NCBI RefSeq assembly: GCF_001425745.1
Contig: NZ_LMDF01000011.1
Location: forward strand, 50,260-114,259
Source of the DNA: Caulobacter sp. Root343
GTDB taxonomy: Bacteria > Pseudomonadota > Alphaproteobacteria > Caulobacterales > Caulobacteraceae
DNA: 64,000 bases
Direction of reading: 5' to 3'
Positions within the stretch are counted from its first letter, which is position 1, and each line of letters opens with the position of its first letter. The notes under the pieces were generated by a model that worked only from the letters and a program-made list of their open reading frames with translations, did no database searches and had not been told where the DNA came from. This document shows, one piece after another, positions 24,195-32,685 of this stretch. The position numbers and the translations under genes were made by a program.

Positions 24195-24529
24195 CGCTTC
24201 TTCTTGCTCGCCTTCCGCGCCGCCACCTCGAGCGACTTTCGCGACCACTCGATCAGGAGGTCCTGGTCGTCCAGCGCCTCGGCGGGGGCGGACCAGTAGG
24301 CCATCGGCTTGCCGTCGCCGAACGGATCGAAGCCGTGCGAGCCCGCCGCCTCGAACTCGAGCTTCAGGGCGTCATCGCTCTTCAGGTACAGGACGTCGTC
24401 GTCGATCACGGCGAAGAACAAGCCGTTCGCATAGATGCCGACTCCGCCGAACATCCGGCGCGCGGTGATCTGGCCCAGGGGCGCCAGTTGCTCCAGAACG
24501 AAGTCCCGATAGTCCGCAGAGACCGCCAT
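24191..24529 (-). CDS. TfoX/Sxy N-terminal domain protein
   Basis: This 112-residue protein has the TfoX N-terminal domain only: MAVSADYRDFVLEQLAPLG, TARRMFGGVGIYANGLFFAV and LYLKSDD. It lacks the C-terminal TfoX domain and ends with a basic tail RKASKKKR. Its ends are shared with its neighbours: the stop lies in CTAG with the HSDL2-like SDR, and the start in CATG with the divergent GNAT gene. An in-frame ATG at 24541 with AGGACGG upstream is an alternative start. Small single-domain TfoX proteins are widespread in alphaproteobacteria and are not shown to act in competence. Confidence 0.85.
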   Translation of the reverse strand: MAVSADYRDFVLEQLAPLGQITARRMFGGVGIYANGLFFAVIDDDVLYLKSDDALKLEFEAAGSHGFDPFGDGKPMAYWSAPAEALDDQDLLIEWSRKSLEVAARKASKKKR

Positions 24530-25007
24530 GCCCGTTTCCATCCGTCCTGCCACGCCTGCCGACGCCGCTCTGGTCTACCAGTTCATCCGCGACCTGGCCG
24601 AGTATGAAAATCTGCTCGACACCGTGGAAGCGACCGAAACCGACGTGGCCGGCGCCCTGTTCGGCGACAACCCGCGCGCCTTCGCCGACATCGCCGAGCT
24701 GGACGGCGAGCCGGTCGGCTTCGCCCTGTGGTTCTACAACTATTCGACCTTCGTCGGCCGGCATGGAATCTGGCTGGAGGACCTGTTCGTGCGGCCTTCG
24801 GCGCGGGGCTCCGGGGCGGGCAAGGCGCTGCTGGTCAACCTGGCCCGCCGTTGCGTCGAGGAGAACCTCGGCCGCTTCGAATGGTCGGTGCTGGACTGGA
24901 ACGCGCCGTCGATCGCCTTCTATGACAGCCTGGGCGCGGCGGCGATGGACGAGTGGATCATCCGCCGCCTGACCGGCGAGCCGCTGCGGAGGCTGGCGGG
25001 GTTGTAG
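24528..25007 (+). CDS. GNAT N-acetyltransferase
   Basis: This 159-residue GNAT enzyme is similar to diamine/spermidine-type acetyltransferases. The N-terminus is MPVSIRPATPADAALVYQF; strand 4 is WLEDLFVRPSARGSGAGKALL, with the acetyl-CoA loop RGSGAGKAL; the C-terminal NAPSIAFYDSLGA is typical. The start codon overlaps the start of the divergent TfoX-like gene by two bases within CATG. The acceptor is unknown. Confidence 0.88.
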   Translation: MPVSIRPATPADAALVYQFIRDLAEYENLLDTVEATETDVAGALFGDNPRAFADIAELDGEPVGFALWFYNYSTFVGRHGIWLEDLFVRPSARGSGAGKALLVNLARRCVEENLGRFEWSVLDWNAPSIAFYDSLGAAAMDEWIIRRLTGEPLRRLAGL

Positions 25008-25010
25008 CGA

Positions 25011-26288
25011 CTATTCCAGCCGATCGGCCTTGCGCAGGTCGGGGAACAGGAAGGCCCACAGCGCGGTGACAGCCATGGCCCCGACGCCGCCGAACACCGC
25101 CGCGCCGACGGGCCCGAGCAGCCAGGCCGCCGCGCCGCTCTCGACCTCGCCCAGTTCGTTGGAGGCGCTGATGAACACGCCGGAGACGGCGGCGACGCGG
25201 CCGCGCATGGCGTCGGGCGTGACGATCTGCACCAGGGTCTGGCGGACATAGACCGACAGCATGTCGGCCCCGCCCAGGACGGCCAGGGCGACTACCGACA
25301 GCCAGACCAGCTTCGACAGGCCGAACACCGCCGTGGCCAGGCCGAAGACGGCGACGCCGGCGAACATGATGCGGCCGGCGTGGCGGCGGATCGGCGTGCT
25401 GGCCAGATAGACGCCGACCACGGTCGCCCCGATCGCCGGCGCGGCGCGCAGCAGGCCGAAGCCGCCCGGGCCGATGTGCAGCACGTCCTTGGCGAACACT
25501 GGCAACAAGGCCGTGGCCCCGCCCAGGATCACCGCGAACAGGTCCAGCGAGATCGAGCCGAAGACGATCTTGTTGTTCCAGACATAGGCCAGGCCTTCCT
25601 TGATCAGCTCGACGCGCGAGCCGGGCTGGGTCTCGGGCTTGGTCGACTTGCGGATCGCCAGGGCCAGCAGGGCGGCTGTCAGGTAGAGGCCGAACGACGT
25701 CCCGAACGCCGCGGCCGGGGAATGGATCAGCAGCAGGCCGCCCAGGGCCGGGCCGGCGATCGACGCGCTTTGCCAGGCCAGGGAGTTCCAGGCGATGGCG
25801 CGGGGCAGCAGCGATCTGGGCACCAGCATCGGACCCATGGCGCTGCTGGCGGGCGACAGGAAGGCGCGGCTGGCGCCGAACAACACCGAGATGGCGAAGA
25901 TCGGCCACAGCTGGTGCGATCCCATCAGCGCCAGGGTCAGCAGGACGGCGGCGCTGACCGCGTCCAGGGCCAGGGTCGTGGCGACGATCAGCTTGCGCGT
26001 CCGACGGTCGGCGGTCTCGCCGGCGATCAGGGTCAGCAGGAACAGCGGCAGGAACTGGGCCAGGCCGATCATGCTGACCAGGAAGGCCGACTCTCCGACC
26101 GACTTGGTCAGGCGGGCGATGGCGTAGACCTGCCAGCCCAGGGCCACCGACTGGATCTGCACCCCTAGGGTGGAGACGAACCGCGCCGCCCAGAAGAAGA
26201 GGAAGTCACGTTCCCGCAACAGGGCGCGGGTAGAGGTGTCGGGCGCGGACGCGGAGGCGGGCGCCTCTGGGGAAGCTGGGTCGGACAT
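25011..26288 (-). CDS. MFS transporter, EntS-like
   Basis: This 425-residue major facilitator has 12 predicted helices. The fold class is like the enterobactin exporter EntS and related MFS-3 proteins: LREREFLFF-like start (RDFLFFWAARFVSTLGVQIQ), GETADRRTRK for motif A, WNSLAWQSASIAGPALGG, and a C-terminal half with MRGRVAAVSGVFISASNELG. The polar N-terminus before the first helix is Ala/Ser/Pro-rich. It is probably an efflux protein for a small molecule or siderophore; the substrate is not visible. It ends 3 nt from the GNAT stop, and the start at 26288 excludes 12 upstream residues of poor quality. Confidence 0.87.
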   Translation of the reverse strand: MSDPASPEAPASASAPDTSTRALLRERDFLFFWAARFVSTLGVQIQSVALGWQVYAIARLTKSVGESAFLVSMIGLAQFLPLFLLTLIAGETADRRTRKLIVATTLALDAVSAAVLLTLALMGSHQLWPIFAISVLFGASRAFLSPASSAMGPMLVPRSLLPRAIAWNSLAWQSASIAGPALGGLLLIHSPAAAFGTSFGLYLTAALLALAIRKSTKPETQPGSRVELIKEGLAYVWNNKIVFGSISLDLFAVILGGATALLPVFAKDVLHIGPGGFGLLRAAPAIGATVVGVYLASTPIRRHAGRIMFAGVAVFGLATAVFGLSKLVWLSVVALAVLGGADMLSVYVRQTLVQIVTPDAMRGRVAAVSGVFISASNELGEVESGAAAWLLGPVGAAVFGGVGAMAVTALWAFLFPDLRKADRLE

Positions 26289-26491
26289 CGGCTCGCAACA
26301 TAGGGCTCCGCCGCCGCGCCGCAACGTTATTGACCTGAGAAAGGCTTGGCCCTACAGCGCGCGCTCCTTTGGAGGTTCTAGGCGATGCGACGCCTTCGAC
26401 GAATGCCGCGCGAACGCGCCACGATCTGAAGCCCTCCCGCGCGCCTTCGCGTCGGGAGCCCCCGACGCCCTTTCGCATTTCCCGAAGGCCG

Positions 26492-27025
26492 ATGACCTCC
26501 GTTCAAAAGACCGTTTCCCCTGCCCCGTCGTATCCGCCGCTGGTCCACGAGATCCCGGCGATGGAGACGGCCGTCATCCATCTGATCGACCGGGTGTTCG
26601 GCCCCGGCCGCTTCGCCAAGTCGTCCGAGCGTCTGCGCGAGGGCAACACCCCGCTGCTGGACTGCTCGTTCGTCGCCGTCCGCGACGGCGCGCCCGTGGG
26701 CTGCGTGCGCCTGTGGCCGGTGACGATCGGCGGCGAGCCCGTGGCCTTCCTTGGTCCCCTGGCCGTCGATCCCGACGAGCGCAGCGCCGGCCTGGGCCAG
26801 GCCCTGGTCGAGGCGGCCGTCGAGGCGGCCCGCGCCGCCGGCTGGCGCGCCGTGCTGCTGGTCGGGGATGGCCCCTATTTCGGCCGGGTCGGCTTTACCA
26901 ACGCCCACACGGCCGGCGTCGTCATGCCGGGTCCGGTGGACCAGCGCCGCGTGCTGCTCCTGCCGCTGCGGCCGGGCGGCGACGAGGGTCTCTCGGGTCC
27001 GGTCGTGATCGATCCGCGCGCTTGA
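26492..27025 (+). CDS. GNAT N-acetyltransferase, YhbS-like
   Basis: This 177-residue acetyltransferase has LGPLAVDPDERSAGLGQALV as its acetyl-CoA loop and GDGPYFGRVGFTNAHTAGV as the C-terminal beta-bulge region of the YhbS group. ATG 26492 is preceded by CGAAGG (26483-26488). The 204-bp gap to the divergent MFS gene holds no other recognisable feature. The substrate is unknown. Confidence 0.85.
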   Translation: MTSVQKTVSPAPSYPPLVHEIPAMETAVIHLIDRVFGPGRFAKSSERLREGNTPLLDCSFVAVRDGAPVGCVRLWPVTIGGEPVAFLGPLAVDPDERSAGLGQALVEAAVEAARAAGWRAVLLVGDGPYFGRVGFTNAHTAGVVMPGPVDQRRVLLLPLRPGGDEGLSGPVVIDPRA

Positions 27026-27089
27026 GTCGCCGGCGCGTCCGGTCCATCGGCGCTTGAGCCGGCGGGCCGGACGGCCTAACTGATCAGCG

Positions 27090-27662
27090 ATGACCGACGC
27101 ACCCGCCAAGGCCGGGCTAGAGGGCGTCGCCAAGGCCGCCCAGAACGCGCAGGCCGCTGGCGAACGCGGCCTGCCGCCGGTGCATCTGTGGAACCCGGCC
27201 CACTGCGGCGAGATCGACATCCGCATCCGCAAGGACGGCGTCTGGTTCCACGAAGGCACGCCGATCGGCCGCGAGGCCCTGGTGCGGCTGTTCTCGACCG
27301 TGCTGCGCCTCGACCCGGACGGCTATCACCTGGTCACGCCGGTCGAGAAGATGAAGATCACCGTCGAGGACGCGCCGTTCATCGCCACCCGCGTCGACCG
27401 GGTGGGCGAGTGCCTGGTCTTCCAGACCAATGTCGGCGACACGGTCGAGGCGGGACCCGAGAACGCGATCCGCGTCGAGATCGATCCCGAGACCGGCGAA
27501 CCGCGGCCCTATGTGCACGTGCGCCGGGGCCTGGAGGCGCTGATCGCCCGGCCGGTGTTCTACGAACTGGCCGAGATGGCCTCGCCCAAGGGCGACCTGT
27601 GGGGCGTGACCTCCAACGGAGCCTTCTTCCCGATCGCGCCGCCCGGATCGGCCCTCGCATGA
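27090..27662 (+). CDS. DUF1285 family protein
   Basis: This 190-residue cytoplasmic protein is recognised as DUF1285 from PPVHLWNPAHCGEIDIRIRKDG, then WFHEGTPIGREALVRLFSTVLR, and EDAPFIATRV. The gene overlaps the Nudix/CoA pyrophosphatase gene by ATGA, and the CCA-adding enzyme follows, so the three probably form one operon. The biochemical role is not known to me. Confidence 0.85.
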   Translation: MTDAPAKAGLEGVAKAAQNAQAAGERGLPPVHLWNPAHCGEIDIRIRKDGVWFHEGTPIGREALVRLFSTVLRLDPDGYHLVTPVEKMKITVEDAPFIATRVDRVGECLVFQTNVGDTVEAGPENAIRVEIDPETGEPRPYVHVRRGLEALIARPVFYELAEMASPKGDLWGVTSNGAFFPIAPPGSALA

Positions 27663-28309
27663 CGCGCGAAGAGCGCCGGGCGTGGATCACCAGTCGGCTG
27701 CATCCGATCGCGGACTATGATCCGAGCCTGGCCAATCCCCAGAAGTCGGACTTCGACCTCAATCCGGGGCTGAAGGTCGACAATCCGCACGCCCTGCGCC
27801 CCGCCGCGGTGCTGGTCGGGCTGGTCGAGCACGAGGACGGCATGACCGTGCTGCTGACCCGCCGGTCCGACACCCTGCGCAGCCACACCGGCCAGATCGC
27901 CTTTCCCGGCGGCCGCTGCGATCCAGGCGAGACCCCCTGGGTCACGGCCCTGCGCGAGGCCCAGGAAGAGGTCGCCCTGGACCCTTCCTTCGTCACCCTG
28001 GCGGGCTTGCTGCACGGCTACCAGACGGTGACGGGCTTTCACGTGACGCCGGTGGTCGGCTTCATCGATCCGAAGGCGACCTTCACAGCCAGTCCCGAGG
28101 AAGTAGCCGACGTCTTCGAGACGCCGTTCGAGTTCCTGATGGATCCGGCCAACCACCAACGCCAGCACCGCGAGACGCCGACCGGCGAGCGCCGCAACTT
28201 CTACGCCATGCCGTGGAACGATCGGTTCATCTGGGGCGCGACGGCGGGCATGCTTCGATCGCTGTACGAGGCGCTTTACGACGAAAACGGTCGTCAATTC
28301 TCCGAATAG
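27659..28309 (+). CDS. Nudix hydrolase, coenzyme A pyrophosphatase type
   Basis: This 216-residue Nudix enzyme is predicted to hydrolyse CoA-type dinucleotides. The CoA-specific motif LLTRRSDTLRSHTGQIAF-PGG is followed directly by the Nudix box G-RCDPG-E-TPWVTAL-REAQEE, where the residue after EEV is Ala rather than Gly. The C-terminus is AMPWNDRFIWGATAGMLRSL. The start at 27659 overlaps DUF1285 by ATGA and matches the family N-terminus (REERRAWITSRLHP). Confidence 0.92.
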   Translation: MTREERRAWITSRLHPIADYDPSLANPQKSDFDLNPGLKVDNPHALRPAAVLVGLVEHEDGMTVLLTRRSDTLRSHTGQIAFPGGRCDPGETPWVTALREAQEEVALDPSFVTLAGLLHGYQTVTGFHVTPVVGFIDPKATFTASPEEVADVFETPFEFLMDPANHQRQHRETPTGERRNFYAMPWNDRFIWGATAGMLRSLYEALYDENGRQFSE

Positions 28310-28402
28310 GGCCGTTGGCGTCTGGCGGAGACGGGGACTCCTGGCCTAACTATGTCGCCTCGCCCGGGGGGGGACGAGGCGCGAGCGTGGGGAGTTCGTT
28401 TT

Positions 28403-29656
28403 TTGAGTAGTGTATCGATCGGCGCGGCGCCGTGGCTGGCGCTGCCGGAGACCAAGGCGGTGATCGCCGCCCTGGAGGCGCGCGGCTATCACGGCTGCGC
28501 GCGGTTCGTCGGCGGCTGCGTGCGCAACACCGTGATGGGCAAGCCGGTCGACGACATCGACATCGCCACCACCCTGACGCCCGACTTGATCATCGACGCC
28601 CTGGAGCAGGCCGGCCTGCGCGCCATCCCGACCGGCGTCGACCACGGCACGATCACGGCCCTGTCCGGCGGACGGCCCTACGAGATCACCACCCTGCGCA
28701 AGGACGTCTCGACCGACGGCCGCCGGGCGGTGGTGGCCTTCACCCAGGACTGGGGCCAGGACGCCGAGCGCCGCGACTTCCGCTTCAACGCCCTCTATGC
28801 CGATCCCGAAGGCCGCGTCTACGACCCGACCGGCGAAGGGCTGAACGACGCCCGCGACGGCAAGGTGGTGTTCGTCGGCGATCCGATGACCCGCATCCGC
28901 GAGGACTATCTGCGCATCCTGCGCTTCTTCCGGTTCCAGGCCTGGTACGGCAAGGGCGAGGCCGACCAGAAGGCCCTGGCCGCCTGCAAGGCCCTGAAGG
29001 GCATGGTCTCGGGCCGCGCCGCCGAGCGCACCCAGAAGGAACTGATGAAGATGCTGGCCGCGGAGGATCCGCGTCCGGCCTTCCGCCTGATGGCCGCCAC
29101 CAGCGTGCTGTCCTCGATCCTGCCCACGGTGAAGTCCCTGGCCCGCTTCGAGGCCCTGGTCGCCATCGAAACCGAGCAGCTGTTCGAGAACGATCCCGAC
29201 CTACGCCTGGCAGCCTTGATCCCCGACGAGCCCAAGGTCGCCGGAGAGCTGGCCGAGCGCCTGCGCCTGCCCAACAACGTCCGCGACCGCATCGTCGATG
29301 CGGTCGGCAGGAGCCCGCGCATCGTCTCGTGGATGAGCCCGCGCGAAGCGCGCCGCGCCGTCTACGGCCTGGGCCAGCGCACCTTCTGCGACCGGGTCAA
29401 GCTGGCCTGGGCCGGCTCCGGCCGCGACTCGACCGCCCCGCAATGGCGCGCGCTGCTGGCCCTGGCCGAGACCTGGACGCCGCCGGCCTTCCCGCTGTCG
29501 GGCGAGGAGGTGATGAAGGCCGGGGTGCCCAAGGGACCGCTCGTCGGCGAGGTGATGCGCGAGATCGAGCTCTGGTGGATCGACCAGGACTTCATCGAGG
29601 ACAAGTTCAGCGCTATCGAACGTCTGAAGGCCGTCGCGCAAGGGATGGTCTACTAG
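28403..29656 (+). CDS. cca: CCA tRNA nucleotidyltransferase / poly(A) polymerase family
   Basis: This 417-residue class II nucleotidyltransferase adds or repairs the CCA end of tRNA. The head motif is ARFVGGCVRNTVMGKPVDDIDIAT, with the metal Asp pair DDIDIA. Next come RDFRFNALYADPEGRVYDP, GDPMTRIREDYLRILRFFRF (the RRD/ERxxxE-like region), and helical body and tail domains. The start is uncertain: TTG 28403 has GGGGAG (28389-28394) at good spacing and gives the usual length. An upstream in-frame ATG at 28352 follows no ribosome site and includes a run of eight G. Confidence 0.88.
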   Translation: MSSVSIGAAPWLALPETKAVIAALEARGYHGCARFVGGCVRNTVMGKPVDDIDIATTLTPDLIIDALEQAGLRAIPTGVDHGTITALSGGRPYEITTLRKDVSTDGRRAVVAFTQDWGQDAERRDFRFNALYADPEGRVYDPTGEGLNDARDGKVVFVGDPMTRIREDYLRILRFFRFQAWYGKGEADQKALAACKALKGMVSGRAAERTQKELMKMLAAEDPRPAFRLMAATSVLSSILPTVKSLARFEALVAIETEQLFENDPDLRLAALIPDEPKVAGELAERLRLPNNVRDRIVDAVGRSPRIVSWMSPREARRAVYGLGQRTFCDRVKLAWAGSGRDSTAPQWRALLALAETWTPPAFPLSGEEVMKAGVPKGPLVGEVMREIELWWIDQDFIEDKFSAIERLKAVAQGMVY

Positions 29657-29678
29657 CTCCACCCGTCGGAGGCGTGTC

Positions 29679-30395
29679 TTGAAGATCGGCCTGCTCGAGA
29701 CCGGCGAACCGCCGGGCGACCTCATGGAAAAATACGGCAGCTACGCGTCGATGTTCGAGGCGCTGCTGGGCCCCGAGCACAGCTACCGCGTCTACGATGT
29801 CCAGAAGGGCGAGCTGCCGGCCGAACCGGCCGAGAACGACGCCTACGTGATCACCGGCTCGTCGGCCGGGGTCTATGACCCCCTGCCCTGGATCGGGCCG
29901 CTGAAAGCGTTCCTGCGCGAGGCCAAGGGCGAGGCGGCGATGGTCGGGGTGTGCTTCGGTCACCAGATCATGGCCGAGGCGTTCGGCGGCAAGGTCGTGA
30001 AATCCGACAAGGGCTGGGGCGTGGGCTTGCAGACCTACGAAGTCGCCGAGCACGAGCCTTGGATGGATGACGCCCGTCACGTCGCCGTGCCCGGCTCACA
30101 CCAGGACCAGGTGGTCGAGCCGCCGCCCGGCGCGCGGGTGCTGGCGGGCAGCGCCTTCACGCCCTATGGGGTGCTGGCCTATGACGACGCCAAGGCGATC
30201 TCGATGCAGTTCCATCCCGAGTTCTCGCCCGACTACGCCAAGGCCCTGATCGAGGCGCGGCGCGGGACCCGCTTCACCGACGAGCAGGCCGACGCGGCGA
30301 TCGCCAGTCTGAGCGCCGAGAACGACAGGGATCGGATGGCGGCGTGGATCGGTCGTTTCCTCGCCCAAAAAACCGGCAAGGAAACCGGCGCCTAA
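29679..30395 (+). CDS. class I glutamine amidotransferase-like protein
   Basis: This 238-residue GATase-1 domain protein has the nucleophile Cys in MVGVCFGHQIMAEAFGG and the His/Glu pair in QFHPEFSPDYAK. It begins with TTG at 29679; the Shine-Dalgarno CGGAGG (29667-29672) supports this start. It lacks a synthetase domain and resembles the stand-alone GMP-synthase-like amidotransferases, in which the glutaminase partner or substrate is unclear. It follows cca by 22 nt, so it probably shares a transcript. Confidence 0.85.
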   Translation: MKIGLLETGEPPGDLMEKYGSYASMFEALLGPEHSYRVYDVQKGELPAEPAENDAYVITGSSAGVYDPLPWIGPLKAFLREAKGEAAMVGVCFGHQIMAEAFGGKVVKSDKGWGVGLQTYEVAEHEPWMDDARHVAVPGSHQDQVVEPPPGARVLAGSAFTPYGVLAYDDAKAISMQFHPEFSPDYAKALIEARRGTRFTDEQADAAIASLSAENDRDRMAAWIGRFLAQKTGKETGA

Positions 30396-30435
30396 GCTGG
30401 AGCGTTCCTGTCGGGGACCTTCCCGGAGAAACGCC

Positions 30436-31080
30436 ATGCGCGCCGCCACTGTCGTGATCCTGGCCGGGGCGCTGGCCGCCGCCGGCGCCGTGATGGCCAA
30501 CGGGGCGGCGAACACGCCCGCCGCGCCGGCGTCCAATCCCGTCGGGCTGAAGACCGCCGCCAGCTTCCAGTCGATCAAGGACCCGGCCGCGCGGTCGATC
30601 GCGCTGTTCACCGAGGCCGGCAAGGTGATCCAGAGCCCGCGCTGCCTGAACTGCCACCCGGTCCAGCGCGCCCCGACCCAGGGTGACGACCTGCACCCGC
30701 ACAACCCGCCGATGATCGCGGGCGACAGCGGCCACGGCCCGGCCGGCATGCCCTGCTTCTCGTGCCACACCCAGGCCAACGTCCCGACCTGGGGCCAGGA
30801 CATCAAGAGCATCCCCGGCGATCCGAAATGGGGTCTCGCCCCGGCCGAGATGGCCTGGCAGGGCAAGTCGCTGGGCGCGATCTGCGGCCAGATCAAGAAC
30901 CCCGCCACCAACGGCGGCCGCTCCCTGGCCGAGATCCATCATCACATGGCCGAGGACCACCTGGTCGGCTGGGGGTGGAACCCTGGCGCGGGCCGCGTCC
31001 CGGCCCCCGGCACGCAGGCCCAGTTCGGCGAGCTGATCAAGGCGTGGATCGACACCGGCGCTAAGTGCCCGAAGGCCTGA
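30436..31080 (+). CDS. exported di-haem cytochrome c-like protein
   Basis: This 214-residue protein has an N-terminal signal sequence (MRAATVVILAGALAAAGAV) and two CxxCH haem c motifs, CLNCH and CFSCH, at about residues 72 and 112. Further potential ligands are the HHHM cluster in EIHHHMAEDH and the Cys in AKCPKA. The arrangement resembles small electron-transfer proteins annotated as isoquinoline oxidoreductase subunits, though I cannot confirm that. It is expected in the periplasm. The 3' end overlaps the convergent TetR gene by 20 nt. Confidence 0.75.
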   Translation: MRAATVVILAGALAAAGAVMANGAANTPAAPASNPVGLKTAASFQSIKDPAARSIALFTEAGKVIQSPRCLNCHPVQRAPTQGDDLHPHNPPMIAGDSGHGPAGMPCFSCHTQANVPTWGQDIKSIPGDPKWGLAPAEMAWQGKSLGAICGQIKNPATNGGRSLAEIHHHMAEDHLVGWGWNPGAGRVPAPGTQAQFGELIKAWIDTGAKCPKA

Positions 31081-31699
31081 GGCTCTCCAGATAGGCGCTG
31101 AACATGTCGGCCATGGCGTCGGCATAGGCGGCGATCTCGGCGGCGGTCCGAGGACTGTCGGAAAAGGCCTTGCCGACCTGGCTGAGCGTCATCTTGATCA
31201 GCTCGCCGGCCTGGGCGCGCGTTGCTTCCGGGACCTTCGGCAGGACTTCGCGCATGAATTTCAGCACGATGTCGCTTCCCGCGGCCTTGGCTTCCCGCGC
31301 CTCGGGCGCGTCGCGATAGAGCGGGGCGGCGTCGCTCAGCGCCGTGCGCATCTGCGCCTCCTCACACTCCGAATGGACGAAGGCGTGGACCAGGGCGCGC
31401 AGCCGCTCCAGCGGCGGCGTGTCGAGATCCTCGAGAATGCCGCGCAGCATGCCGGTGGTCTGGCGCCACTCGTCGCTCTGCAGCCGGAACAGGATCGCCG
31501 CCTTGTTGGGGAAGTACTGATAGACCGAGCCGACGCTGACCCCGGCCTTCTCGGCCACCCGCGCGGTGGTGAACCGCTGGGCGCCCTCCTTGGCCAAAAC
31601 CTGAACCGCCGCCTCGAGAATCGCCGCGACAAGCTCGGTCGAGCGGGCCTGACGCGGCTGCTTTCGCGAGGAAATCCGGGGGCTTGGCTCGTTGGTCAT
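31061..31699 (-). CDS. TetR family transcriptional regulator
   Basis: This 212-residue regulator has the TetR HTH at about residues 14-60: STELVAAILEAAVQVLAKEG, RFTTARVAEKAGVSVGSVYQ and YFPNKAAILFRL. The C-terminal ligand domain is helical. The start at 31699 (MTNEPSPRIS) was chosen over a codon 68 residues upstream with shadow-like composition. It is divergent from the O-methyltransferase, and an inverted repeat lies between them (31713-31747), so the methyltransferase is the likely target. Confidence 0.9.
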   Translation of the reverse strand: MTNEPSPRISSRKQPRQARSTELVAAILEAAVQVLAKEGAQRFTTARVAEKAGVSVGSVYQYFPNKAAILFRLQSDEWRQTTGMLRGILEDLDTPPLERLRALVHAFVHSECEEAQMRTALSDAAPLYRDAPEAREAKAAGSDIVLKFMREVLPKVPEATRAQAGELIKMTLSQVGKAFSDSPRTAAEIAAYADAMADMFSAYLESLRPSGT

Positions 31700-31712
31700 C
31701 GACGTTTGGGGC

Positions 31713-31747
31713 AATGCGAATAGGAAACCTGACGAATTAGTCGCATT
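31713..31747. promoter_or_regulatory. possible TetR operator (inverted repeat)
   Basis: AATGCGAATA (31713-31722) and TAGTCGCATT (31738-31747) are inverted with 9 of 10 matches and a 15-bp spacer. They lie in the 85-bp region between the divergent TetR and O-methyltransferase genes. Symmetry is seen; operator function is inferred. Confidence 0.5.
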
Positions 31748-31784
31748 TCTGAGCCGGGCGCAATGACGCGTCTTGGAGACCCTG

Positions 31785-32429
31785 ATGACTACCCTGACAA
31801 AGCTGGCGCCGCTGCTGGACCGCCTGTTCACGCTCAGCGACACGGCCCGCCCCGTCTTCTCCGGCGTTCCCGCCGCCGAACGCGATCGCCTGATGCGCAG
31901 CAAGACCGAATACCTCGACCTTTATGGCCACCTGAAGGAGTTCCCGCTGGCGGTGTCGCGCGAGACCGGCGCGCTGCTCTACATGCTGGCGCGCGGCTGT
32001 GGCGCACGGACGATCGTCGAGTTCGGGACCTCGTTCGGCATCTCGACCCTGCACCTGGCCGCGGCCCTGCGCGACAATGGCGGCGGCCATCTGATCACGA
32101 CGGAGTTCGAGCCGTCCAAGGCCGAACGCGCCCAGGAGCACCTGATGGCCGGCGGCGTGTCGGACCTGGTCGAGATCCGCCTGGGTGACGCGCTGCAGAC
32201 CCTGGCCGTCGACCTGCCCGAGACGATCGACCTTGTCCTGCTGGACGGCGCCAAGGCGCTCTATCCCGAGATCCTGGCCCTGCTGGAGAGCCGCCTGCGG
32301 CCCGGCGCGCTGATCGTCGCCGACAACGCCGACTATGCGCCCGAATACCTGGCGCGCGTGCGCTCAACGGACGCGGGCTATTTGTCGGTCCCGTTCGGCG
32401 AGGACGTCGAGCTGTCGATGCGGCTGTAG
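31785..32429 (+). CDS. class I SAM-dependent O-methyltransferase
   Basis: This 214-residue member of the COMT-like O-methyltransferase family has TIVEFGTSFGISTLHLAAAL for the SAM-binding motif, then LVLLDGAKALYPEILALLE and ALIVADNADYAPEYLA, with metal-binding Asp residues. ATG 31785 has GGAG at 31775-31778. It is paired divergently with TetR, which probably controls it. A possible terminator hairpin is at 32487-32509. Confidence 0.87.
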   Translation: MTTLTKLAPLLDRLFTLSDTARPVFSGVPAAERDRLMRSKTEYLDLYGHLKEFPLAVSRETGALLYMLARGCGARTIVEFGTSFGISTLHLAAALRDNGGGHLITTEFEPSKAERAQEHLMAGGVSDLVEIRLGDALQTLAVDLPETIDLVLLDGAKALYPEILALLESRLRPGALIVADNADYAPEYLARVRSTDAGYLSVPFGEDVELSMRL

Positions 32430-32486
32430 CCCCCAGGTCGGATCGACATCCAGGATTCTCGAAGAATGAGATGTCTGAATTCATGG

Positions 32487-32509
32487 GGCTCCGTTCGTGG
32501 GACGGAGCC
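32487..32509 (+). terminator. possible terminator hairpin
   Basis: The 8-bp stem GGCTCCGT / ACGGAGCC with a 7-nt loop, followed by TCTTC, lies 58 nt after the methyltransferase stop. The weak T-tail makes it uncertain. The rest of the 256-bp gap holds nothing that I can assign. Confidence 0.35.
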
Positions 32510-32685
32510 TCTTCAACGCGATTTGGAAAATTGGCGGCCGCCGGCGATTTAGCGAGCCAAACGACCGGCGGCAAAGGGTGGAAAGCGAACCTGACTGAAG
32601 CTAGGTTTCGCCTATGCCTGGAGCGCCAGGGTCATATGAGGTTCGCTACGGTCGATCCTCGGTCACGCCAGGAAAGGGCCGGCGC

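Noticed and set aside
28352..28402. Upstream ATG for the CCA-adding enzyme
   Set aside because: It has no ribosome site and includes a poly-G run; TTG 28403 with GGGGAG fits better, though it is not certain.
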